64,000 bases of DNA, taken from Demequina salsinemoris. GTDB lineage: Bacteria > Actinomycetota > Actinomycetes > Actinomycetales > Demequinaceae. Below the pieces are notes generated by a model. The model was not told the origin of the DNA. It did no database searches and was given only the letters and a program-made list of their open reading frames with translations. This document shows, one piece after another, positions 23,994 through 32,600 of the stretch. Location: contig NZ_BBQZ01000001.1 in NCBI RefSeq assembly GCF_000974805.1, forward strand, positions 248,001 to 312,000, in the 5' to 3' direction. Each line of letters opens with the position of its first letter. The first letter of the stretch is position 1. Both the position numbers and the translations under genes were made by a program.

Positions 23994-26534
23994 TCAGCCG
24001 TCCGCGGCCACCGCCTCGAGGATGTCGAGGCGCGACGCCCGCCGCGCGGGCCAGATCGCGGCCATCACTCCCGCGAGGGCAGCGCCCACCGTGTAGAGCG
24101 CGAGCCAGCCCCACGGGATCGTCGCGGTCCCGAAGCCGAACTCCGCGAGGGCCTTGACCAGGGCCGCCCCCAGCCCGACCCCCAGGATCATCCCGAGGAC
24201 CGTGCCGAAGATCGCCATCACCATCGACTCGATCGTGATCATCCGCCAGACCGACGAGCGCCTCACGCCGACCGCCCTCAGGAGGCCGATCTCACGGGTG
24301 CGCTCGGTGACCGACAGGAGCAGCGTGTTCGCCACGCCGAGGATCGCGATCACGAGGGCCGATCCGAGGAGCGCCGAGATCACGCCCAGGATCATGTCCG
24401 TGAACGAGGTGGCGAGCTGCGTCATCTGGTCCGGCGTCTGCAGGACGACGAGGGGGTACTCCTCGGTGAAGCGGTCGAGGATCGCCGACTGGACCGAGTC
24501 CACGTCCTCGCCGTCGTCGAGCACCACGAGCGACTGGTAGGCGCCGAGGCCGTCCTCGAGGGCGTCGGCGGTCGACCAGTCGACCCAGAACGACCCGTCC
24601 TCCGAGGAGTCCACGAGGCCCGTGACCTCGAGCGTGACGGACCCGGTGGCGCCGACGAGGGTGACCTCGTCGCCGACCTCGACGCCCAGGTCCTGGACGT
24701 CCGGCGCGATGAACACGCCGTCGCCGATGCTGGACAGGTCGCTGTCGGCGTCGGTCTCGTACGCGGACTCGAAGGTCGCGGTGTCGATCGCGACGAGCGT
24801 GCGCGCCTCGTCGTCGTACTCGACGGACGTGAGCCCCACCGAGGTCACGAAGTCGACCCCGGCCGCGCCCTCGATGATGTCGAGCGCGCCCTCGGGCACG
24901 ACCCCGTCGCCCGAGTCCGTGACGAAGAGGTCCGCCTCCATGGCATCGAACTCGCCCGTGATCACCGACTTGAGGGACTCGGTGAACGTGGACACGAGGG
25001 CGAGCAGCATCACGCCGATCATGAGCGCGGCCGCGGTGTTGGCCGACCGCCTGGGCTCGCGGCGGATGTTGTTCGCGGCGAGCTTGCCGTCGATCCTGAA
25101 CACGCGCGTGAGCAGGTCCCGCAGCCCGAACGCGAGCGGCACGAGCACCTGAGCGGCGAGCAGGGTCACTCCGACGACGAGCGCCATCGCTCCCGCTCCG
25201 ACGTAGACGTACGGCATGGACAGGTCGGTGTAGAGGCCGACGAACACCCCGACGAGGCCGAGCAGCGCGATCGCGGCACCCACGATGTTGCGCGTCTTGA
25301 GCGGCTTCTTGGACTCGGTCGCGGACTCCCTCAGCGCCTCCATCGGGGAGATCGCCGAGGCATGGATCGCGGGCAGCAGCGCGGAGACAAGGGTGACGAG
25401 CGCGGCGAGCGCGTAGCTCCACAGCACGGCGTCGAGAGGCAGGGACATCGTTCCGAAGATGTCCCCGACGAAGCTCTCGGCGACCGCCGCCATCCCGAGC
25501 GCGCCCAGATAGCCCAGGCCGATCCCCAGCGTCGCGGCGACCACCGCGATCACGAGCGCCTCGAGCAGCACGGTGCGTCGCACCTGGCTCCCCGTCACCC
25601 CGATCGCCCGCATGAGGCCGAACTCGCGGGTGCGCTGGGTGACGACGATGCGGAACGTGTTGACGATGATGTACGAGCCGACGAACAGCGCGACGAGGGC
25701 GAAGGTGATCGCGAAGATGTCGATGTACTGGAGCATGCTGTCGAGGCTCTCGGACTGCTCGGCCTGGAGCTGCTCGCCCGTGACGGCGCGGGTGCCGGCC
25801 GGGACGACATCGGCGAGCGCCTCGGCGACGGCGTCGTTGTCGGCACCGTCCTCGGTGACGACCGCGACCTCCTGGAAGCCGTCCTGGCCCGTGATCTCCT
25901 GGGCCCGCGCCTCGGTCATGTAGCCGAGCGTGGCGGTCTGAAGCGAGTTCGACTCGCCGAAGCGGACAAGGCCGACGAGCGTGAACTCCTCGACGCCCGT
26001 GTCGGTCGCGACGGAGACGGTGTCGCCGATCTCGTAGCCGAGCGCCGGCGCGGAGTCGACATCCAGGACGATGTCGGTGTCGGCGGTCGGCGCGCTTCCC
26101 TCGACGAGGGTCGCCTTGTCGACGTCGGGGACGCCGTGCCAGTTGTAGAGGATGGTGGGGGCGCCGTTGCCGGACATCATGGAGCCGTCGGCCTCGTAGC
26201 CGGATGGCATGGCGGTGCCGTCGACCTGGATGCCTCCGTAGGCGGCGGCGACGCCGTCGACCGCCGCGATCGAGGCGAGGTCGTCGGTCGAGATCAGGGC
26301 GTCCTCGGGTGCCCACATGTCGTCGCCGGTCTCGGCGTCCGACGTCTCCTGCGCCTCGACGGCGACGTCGGTGGTGCCGGTCGTCTCCGCGAACAGCTCG
26401 TCGAAGCCGTTCGACAGCGCGTTGGTGAGGGTGAGGGTCGTGGAGACGAGCGCGACGCCGAGGGCGACCGCGACCGTGGTGAGCAGCAGCCTCTTGGGGT
26501 TGTGCTTGACGGACTTGTAGGCGAGCCGGAGCAT
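23994..26534 (-). CDS. ABC transporter permease, two FtsX domains (copy 2)
   Basis: 846 residues, the same length and architecture as copy 1: MLRLAYKSVKHNPKRLLLT start, first FtsX segment with TFRIVVTQRTREFGLMRAIG, second with TERTREIGLLRAVG. Membrane regions are close to identical between copies, while the extracytoplasmic domains diverge, suggesting that they have specialised for different ligands. The ATG follows the ATPase stop by one base. Confidence 0.88.
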   Translation of the reverse strand: MLRLAYKSVKHNPKRLLLTTVAVALGVALVSTTLTLTNALSNGFDELFAETTGTTDVAVEAQETSDAETGDDMWAPEDALISTDDLASIAAVDGVAAAYGGIQVDGTAMPSGYEADGSMMSGNGAPTILYNWHGVPDVDKATLVEGSAPTADTDIVLDVDSAPALGYEIGDTVSVATDTGVEEFTLVGLVRFGESNSLQTATLGYMTEARAQEITGQDGFQEVAVVTEDGADNDAVAEALADVVPAGTRAVTGEQLQAEQSESLDSMLQYIDIFAITFALVALFVGSYIIVNTFRIVVTQRTREFGLMRAIGVTGSQVRRTVLLEALVIAVVAATLGIGLGYLGALGMAAVAESFVGDIFGTMSLPLDAVLWSYALAALVTLVSALLPAIHASAISPMEALRESATESKKPLKTRNIVGAAIALLGLVGVFVGLYTDLSMPYVYVGAGAMALVVGVTLLAAQVLVPLAFGLRDLLTRVFRIDGKLAANNIRREPRRSANTAAALMIGVMLLALVSTFTESLKSVITGEFDAMEADLFVTDSGDGVVPEGALDIIEGAAGVDFVTSVGLTSVEYDDEARTLVAIDTATFESAYETDADSDLSSIGDGVFIAPDVQDLGVEVGDEVTLVGATGSVTLEVTGLVDSSEDGSFWVDWSTADALEDGLGAYQSLVVLDDGEDVDSVQSAILDRFTEEYPLVVLQTPDQMTQLATSFTDMILGVISALLGSALVIAILGVANTLLLSVTERTREIGLLRAVGVRRSSVWRMITIESMVMAIFGTVLGMILGVGLGAALVKALAEFGFGTATIPWGWLALYTVGAALAGVMAAIWPARRASRLDILEAVAADG

Positions 26535-26535
26535 G

Positions 26536-27300
26536 TCAGCGCCCCATCTGCTTCATGCGGTCGAGCACCTTGTCCGCGGTGGGCTCGCGCATCTCGTCGA
26601 CGATCCGGCCGTCCTCGAGGAAGAGGATGCGGTCAGCGTGGGCGGCGGCCGAGGGGTCGTGGGTGACCATGACGATGGTCTGGCCGAACTCCTTCACGGC
26701 ACGGCGCATGAACGACAGCAGCTCGTTCCCCGAGCGCGAGTCGAGGTTGCCCGACGGCTCGTCGGCGAAGATGATCTCCGGTCGGGCGACGAGCGCGCGG
26801 GCGACTGCGACGCGCTGCTGCTGGCCGCCCGAGAGCTCCGCCGGCAGGTGGGTGAGGCGCCCCGCGAGCCCGAGGATCCCGATGATCTCGTCGAACCACT
26901 CCTTGTCCACGGGCTTGCCGGAGATGTCGAGCGGCAGGGTGATGTTCTCCCGCGCGTTGAGCGACGGGATGAGGTTGAACGACTGGAAGACGAAGCCGAT
27001 GTGGTCGCGGCGCACCTCGGTGACCTTCGCCTCCGGCAGGGACGTGATGACGATGTCCGCGATCGACGACTCGCCCGAGGTGAGCTTGTCGAGCCCCGCG
27101 AGCGTGTGCAGGAGCGTCGACTTGCCCGAGCCGGACGGGCCCATGATCGCGGTGAACTCGTGGCGCGCGATGTCGACGTCGACGCCGTCGAGGGCGCGGA
27201 CGGCGGTTCCCCCGAGGCCGTAGTCCTTGTATCCCTTGCGCATGGTCGCGGCGGTCGCGACGGTGGTCGGTGCGGCGATGGTGGCGGTGGTCGTGGTCAT
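26536..27300 (-). CDS. ABC transporter ATP-binding protein (copy 2)
   Basis: 254 residues with a Thr/Ala-rich N-terminal extension compared with copy 1, then the same core: Walker A GPSGSGKST, LSGGQQQR, FADEPSGNLDS, MVTHDPSAA. It ends with the shared text TADKVLDRMKQMG. It lies downstream of the two-component system on the same strand, 182 bases away, so regulation by that system is plausible for both copies. Confidence 0.9.
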   Translation of the reverse strand: MTTTTATIAAPTTVATAATMRKGYKDYGLGGTAVRALDGVDVDIARHEFTAIMGPSGSGKSTLLHTLAGLDKLTSGESSIADIVITSLPEAKVTEVRRDHIGFVFQSFNLIPSLNARENITLPLDISGKPVDKEWFDEIIGILGLAGRLTHLPAELSGGQQQRVAVARALVARPEIIFADEPSGNLDSRSGNELLSFMRRAVKEFGQTIVMVTHDPSAAAHADRILFLEDGRIVDEMREPTADKVLDRMKQMGR

Positions 27301-27338
27301 GCTGTTCCCCTTCAGATTCCCGCGGCCGATCCGCGGAT

Positions 27339-27358
27339 GATCCTGACGGGTTCAGTGT
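27339..27358 (-). promoter_or_regulatory. Conserved upstream block of ATPase copy 2
   Basis: GATCCTGACGGGTTCAGTGT on the plus strand, 39 bases before the start codon, nearly identical to 23809-23828. The surrounding 27301-27482 gap also holds a 9-mer (27450-27458) and no gene. Confidence 0.55.
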
Positions 27359-27482
27359 CGGCAGGCGCCCGGGCGCGGGGCATCGCCCGTGGGGACGGTT
27401 CGCGACCCCGAGGTTTCAGGGCCGTGAGTCAGGGTGTGACCCTGAGGCCGCATCGTCCTTGGGGCGTCGTCGCCCCGCGGGG

Positions 27483-28199
27483 TCAGCCTCGCGGCAGGAC
27501 GATGCCGGAGTCGTAGGCCTCGACGACGGCCTGCACGCGGTCGCGCACCCCGAGCTTGGTCAGGATGTGGCTCACGTGGGTCTTCACCGTGGTATTCGAC
27601 ACGAACAGCGTGGCAGCGATCTCCTGGTTGGACAGGCCGCGCGCCATGAGCTGGAGCACCTCGACCTCGCGGTCGGAGAGGTCCCCGATCGCCTCGGGCG
27701 AGGGCTGGTAGGGGGCGTCCGACGTGGGCTCGGGCGTCGGGGAGGCGGCCGCGACGGGGATCGGGGCAGTCCCTGAGGCGGAGGTCGCGAAGCGTTCGAT
27801 CACGCGGCGGGTGACCTCGGGCGCGAGGAGCGCCTCGCCGCCGGCGACCACGCGGACCGCGTCCACGAGCGCGTCGCCCTCGGCGCTCTTGAGGAGGAAG
27901 CCGGAGGCGCCGGCACGCAGCGCCTCGTACACGTACTCGTCGTCGTCGAAGGTGGTGAGGATGACGACGCGTGCGGTCGGGTGGCGGGTGATGAGCTCGC
28001 GCGTGGTCGCGATGCCGTCCATCCCTGGCATGCGCACGTCCATGAGGATGACGTCGGCGGCGTGCTGCTCCGCGAGCTCGAGCGCCTGCTGACCCGAGGC
28101 GGCCTCGCAGCACACCTCGATGTCGCCCTCGGACTCGAGGATCATCCTGAGCCCCACGCGCACCATCTGCTGGTCATCGACCAGCGCCACCTTGATCAT
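27483..28199 (-). CDS. NarL/LuxR-type response regulator
   Basis: 238 residues. The receiver domain has the acidic pair VDDQ, the phospho-acceptor Asp 54 in ILMDVRMPGMDG, and the Thr/Lys switch residues in ILTTFDDDEYVYEALRAGASGFLLKS. A Pro/Ala/Thr-rich linker leads to a LuxR HTH (LSDREVEVLQLMARGLSNQEIAATLFVSNTTVKTHVSHIL). The ATG overlaps the kinase stop (ATGA). It probably controls the two downstream ABC transporters. Confidence 0.94.
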   Translation of the reverse strand: MIKVALVDDQQMVRVGLRMILESEGDIEVCCEAASGQQALELAEQHAADVILMDVRMPGMDGIATTRELITRHPTARVVILTTFDDDEYVYEALRAGASGFLLKSAEGDALVDAVRVVAGGEALLAPEVTRRVIERFATSASGTAPIPVAAASPTPEPTSDAPYQPSPEAIGDLSDREVEVLQLMARGLSNQEIAATLFVSNTTVKTHVSHILTKLGVRDRVQAVVEAYDSGIVLPRG

Positions 28200-29473
28200 C
28201 GGCTCCCCTTGGCTCGACCGCGCGCCATCCCCGCGCGCACCTGGTCGTCCGTGACCGGAAGCATAGCGTGGACCGCGAAGCCGCCGCCCTTGCGAGGGCC
28301 GAGGTCGATCGTGCCGCCGAACTGCGCGACGCGCTCGCGCATCCCGGCGAGCCCGTGCCCGCCGCTCGAGCTCGCGACCTCGGAGATGGTGCCTCGGCCG
28401 TCGTCCTCGACGTCGATCATGACGGCGTCGGCGCTGCGCGTGAGCGTGACGGTCGCATGCGCGCCCGGTCCCGCGTACTTGAGGGCGTTCGTGAGGGACT
28501 CCTGGACGATGCGGTAGGCGCTGAGCTCGACGCCCGCCGGCACGTGCGTGGTGCCCGTGATGCTCAGGGTGACCGGCAGGCCCGCGTCCTCGACCTGCTG
28601 GGCGAGGTCGGGGATCGCGGCCAGCGACGGCATCGGCGCGAACTCGTCCCCTGGGACGGCTCCGACGAGGCCCGTCCGGCGCGTCCTGCCCGTGAGCTCG
28701 GCCGCCTCGTCCTCGGCCTCCCTCTCGGAGGTGCGCAGCACCCCGATCATGCGCTGCATCTCGGCCAGGCCCTTGCGGCCCGAGTCGGAGATCGTGCCGA
28801 GCGCCTCGGCGAGGACGGGGTCCTCCTTCGAGGCGAGGCGGCGAGCGCCCTCGGCCTGCAGCGTCATCACGGTCATCTCGTGCGCGACCACGTCGTGCAG
28901 CTCGCGCGCGATGCGGGCACGCTCCGCGCGCACGGCGTCGGCCGCGGCGAGGCGCTCGGCCTGCTTGCGGCGCTGCGCGTCGAGCTCGAGCGCCGTGACG
29001 CGCTCGCGGCGGCGGTAGTCGGTGAAGCCCATGCCCACGGGCACGGCCACCGCGAGGCCCGCGGAGACGTACGACCACGCGGACACGTAGTCGGTCACGA
29101 GCAGGCCCACGGTGATCCAGAAGAACATCACCCCTGTCGCCGAGCCGATGTGCACGAGCGCCTGGCGCGGAGGCAGGTACGACGCGACGCCGTAGAAGGC
29201 GATGTAGACCGCGAGCATCGCGGGGCTGTCGACGTACCCGATCCCCGCTGCGATGACCCAGAACAGCATGGTCGCCCACAGCACCGCGCGGGGGTAGCGC
29301 TGGCGGAAGGCCAGCGGCGCGATCTGCAGGACGATGAGGAGCCACCCGACGGCGTCCATGGCGTGCGCGCCGGTGTCGGCCGCCGGCTCGGCCGCGAGCA
29401 CCGTCACGATGGTCAGCACGAGCATCGCCGCGGCGACGAGCACGTCCGGCAGGCGAGGCAGCTTGAGGTCCAC
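28196..29473 (-). CDS. Sensor histidine kinase, HisKA_3 type
   Basis: 425 residues. Six or so membrane helices in the first 150 residues form a small sensor without a large external loop. Then comes a coiled-coil stretch (RRRERVTALELDAQRRKQAERLAAADAV), the dimerisation box RIARELHDVVAHEM with His 193, and an HATPase domain (VQESLTNALKYAGPGA; DDGRGT; GGHGLAGMRERV). Intramembrane-type sensors of this kind often respond to cell-envelope or antibiotic stress. GTG 29473 is the start, with TAGCCT six bases upstream, indicating a leaderless message. Confidence 0.92.
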   Translation of the reverse strand: MDLKLPRLPDVLVAAAMLVLTIVTVLAAEPAADTGAHAMDAVGWLLIVLQIAPLAFRQRYPRAVLWATMLFWVIAAGIGYVDSPAMLAVYIAFYGVASYLPPRQALVHIGSATGVMFFWITVGLLVTDYVSAWSYVSAGLAVAVPVGMGFTDYRRRERVTALELDAQRRKQAERLAAADAVRAERARIARELHDVVAHEMTVMTLQAEGARRLASKEDPVLAEALGTISDSGRKGLAEMQRMIGVLRTSEREAEDEAAELTGRTRRTGLVGAVPGDEFAPMPSLAAIPDLAQQVEDAGLPVTLSITGTTHVPAGVELSAYRIVQESLTNALKYAGPGAHATVTLTRSADAVMIDVEDDGRGTISEVASSSGGHGLAGMRERVAQFGGTIDLGPRKGGGFAVHAMLPVTDDQVRAGMARGRAKGSR

Positions 29474-29479
29474 GAAGTC

Positions 29480-29485
29480 AGGCTA
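29480..29485 (-). promoter_or_regulatory. -10 element (TAGCCT) for the leaderless kinase operon
   Basis: On the minus strand TAGCCT, six bases, then GTG 29473. The remaining 29486-29632 gap is shared with the divergent type VII locus and shows no other clear signal. Confidence 0.65.
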
Positions 29486-29632
29486 GTCGTGCAGCCGCCC
29501 GCCGCCCAGGGACTCACAGGCCCGGCGCGCGAACGCGGTTGTCCACAGATCACCCGGACCCCCGGACCGCCGGCCCGCGCCGCGGTTAGCGTCGGCGCGT
29601 CGAGCGGGACGGTCGAGTACGACGGGAGGGCG

Positions 29633-32600
29633 ATGGATCTGCTGCTGACCCTGCGCGAGGGCGATCGCGAGCGCATGGTCGGCGTGTCGATCGAGGACGG
29701 GGCGACCGTCGGCGAGCTCGCGCGGCGGCTCGGTCGTCGCGGTCCGGACGCCGCGGTGACGCTCCGCCTGCGGTCGCGCTCGCGGGGGCCCGGCGCGGAC
29801 TGGTCGGTGCTGGGGCCCGAGACGGACCTGCGAGCGTCGACGGTCCGCTCGGGGGACGAGGTCGCGGTCGTCGACGCGCCGCGCGGCACGGACGGCACGG
29901 AGGCCGCCACGGTGCGCGCGATCGCCGGGCCCGACATGGGGACCTCGTTCGCGCTGCGGCCGGGCGTGAACGTGGTCGGCAGGGACGCCGGCTCGGCCGT
30001 GCGCCTGTCGGATCCGCTGGTCGCGGGTCGGCACGCCGCGCTCCACGTCGGAGCGGGCGTCGAGGTGCGGGACCTCGGATCCACCGGTGGCCTCAGCGTC
30101 GGGGGCGTCGCGGCGACTCGCGCGCCGCTGGGCGAGGGCGAGGAGGTCACGGTCGGGGAGACGACTCTGCGGCTCGGGGAGGGCCCGGCGGTCGGGGGCG
30201 TCGCGGAGGCCGACGACTCCGTGGTCACCCCGACCCCGGTGACGATGCCTCTCCTGCCCTCCGACCCGGTCGACCTGCCCGAGCCGCCGAGCGAGCCCGA
30301 GCCGAGGGGGATGCCGAGAGCGGCGCTGCTCGCTCCCGCGCTCATGGGGATGGCGATGTTCGCCGTCACGGGGCGCGCGATCTCGCTGATCTTCGTGGTG
30401 ATGTCGCCGCTGATGATGGTCGCTGGCGTGGTCGACGCGCGCTGGGAGCGGCGCCGAAGGCTCGCGTCGATGCGGGCCACGTTCGAGGCCGAGCTCGAGG
30501 AGGCCGAACGGCTCCTCGTCGATCGCATCCCGGTGGAGAGGGAGGCGCTCGCGGCGCGCTTCCCCTCGACGGGGACCGCGTGCGAGCAGGCCGGTGAGCG
30601 AGGGCCGATGCTGTGGAGCCGGCGGCCCGAGCATCCGCGATTCCTCGCGCTGCGGCTCGGCACGGGGGAGGTCCGCGCGAGCGCGCCGCCGGTCGCGCGT
30701 GCGGGAGGCCGGGCGCTCGCGGAGGCGCGTGCGCGCGTGGCGGCGCTCGCGGAGAGCTTCGCCGTGGTCCCCGACGCGCCCGTGGTGGCCGCGCTCGACG
30801 CGTGCGGCGCTGTCGGCGTGACCGGACCGCGCGCGAGCGAGGCCGCGCGGGCGGTGGCCCTTCAGGTGGCCGTCCTGCATGCGCCGACGGACTGCGCGCT
30901 CGCCGTGCTCTCCGGGGCGGAGCGAGCGGGCCAGTCCTGGGGATGGGCGAGGTGGCTTCCTCACGCGTCCGCGGGCGAGGCTCTGCTCGGGTGTCCCGCC
31001 GTCGCGTCGTCCGGCGCCTGCGCGCCGCTCCTCGAGGCGCTCGAACGACTCGTGGAGTCGCGCGCCGGAGCCGACCTCGACGCGATCGCCCCCGGGCCCC
31101 GCCCCGGAGAGCGCGAGCCTCGGGGCGGCGTCCCCGGGACCTCCTCGGTCGTCGTGATCGTGGACGATCACGACGCTCTCGAGCGTCCGCGCCTCGTGCG
31201 CCTCGCCGAGCGGGGGCCGGACCTCGGCGTGCACGTCGTCTGGGTAGCGACCGCATCGTCCCAGGTCCCGGGCGCATGCCGCATCGTCCTGGCGACCGGG
31301 CCAGGCGAGGAGGGGACGGTCCTCGACGTCGCGCGAGGAGGGCCCCCGACCCGGGTGCGCGCGGAGCTCGCGTCCGCCGAGGCCGCGGACCGCACCGCGA
31401 GGATGCTGGCCCCGCTCGTCGACGCGGCCGCGGTCGCCTCCGACAGGTCCGCGATCCCGGACGAGGCTCCCCTCGCTCCCCTCCACGGCGCCGGTGTGCT
31501 CGATCCCTCGGTGCACGTCGCGCGGTGGCGCAGCGCGCGCGGGGCCACCGCGCGAGGCACGCTGAGGGCCCTCGTCGGCCATGCCGGAGACGCTCCGTTC
31601 TACCTCGACCTCGTGCGCGACGGCCCGCACGCGCTCGTCGGCGGCACCACGGGCGCGGGCAAGTCCGAGCTCCTCCAGGCCTGGATCCTCGGCATGGCCT
31701 GCGCCCACGGGCCGGACCAGGTGAGCTTCCTGCTCATCGACTACAAGGGAGGCGCGGCCTTCGCAGAATGCGTGAGGCTGCCCCACTCGGTCGGTCTCGT
31801 CACGGACCTCGCCCCGCGGCTCGCCGACCGCGTGCTCGCCTCGCTGCGCGCCGAGCTGTCGCACCGCGAGCGCGTGCTCGCGGCGGCGGGGGCGAAGGAC
31901 CTTGAGACCCTGCTGAACCGTGGTGGGTCGGGGCTCTCCCGGCTGGTCGTGGTGATCGACGAGTTCGCGACGCTCGCCTCCGAGGTGCCGGCGTTCCTCG
32001 ACGGCGTGCTCGACATCGCGCAGCGCGGGCGATCCCTCGGGCTGCACCTGATCATGGCGACGCAGAGGCCCGCCGGCGTGATCCGTGACAACCTCCGCGC
32101 CAACACGAACCTCCGGCTCGCGCTGCGCATGGCGGACGAGGCGGACTCGCGCGACGTCCTGGGCGAAGGGTCGGCAGCACGCCTCGATCCGACGATCCCC
32201 GGGCGCGTGCTCATGCGGGCGGGTCCCGGACCGGTGAGGCGCTTCCAGTCGGCCTTCGGAGGCGCGAGATCACGCGGGGAGGACGCCGGCCCCGCAGTCC
32301 GGGTGGTCGAGGTCGGCATGGGGACGATGCGGCAGTGGCCCGAGCCCGAGCCCGAGCCTGAGCCTGAGCCGGAGGTCGGGCCCGAGGCCGAGCTCGGGGC
32401 CGGGGCCGGGGCCGGAGCCGAGGGCCCGCTCGCGGCGGGGTCGGGTACGGGCGCCACCGGCGCCGCGGTCGAGCCGGTCTTCGACACGGACGCCGCGCGC
32501 GTGGTCGAGGCGCTGCGGCGCGCGAGCGTCATCGCGGGACAGCCCGAGGTGCGGCGTCCGTGGCTCGACGAGCTCCCCGCCCGTCTCGCCCTCGAGGACG

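Noticed and set aside
20463..26666. Long plus-strand frames opposite the ABC genes
   Set aside because: They are Arg/Asp/Glu/Val-rich complements of real ABC permease genes and contain no domain.
28268..29632. N-terminal extension of the T7SS ATPase by 455 codons
   Set aside because: It lies antisense to the histidine kinase. The ATG at 29633 with GGGAGGG starts the recognisable ubiquitin-like domain.
32338..32450. Tandem hexamers considered as a CRISPR or satellite array
   Set aside because: They encode an in-frame Pro-Glu/Gly-Ala linker of the ATPase. No spacers are present.
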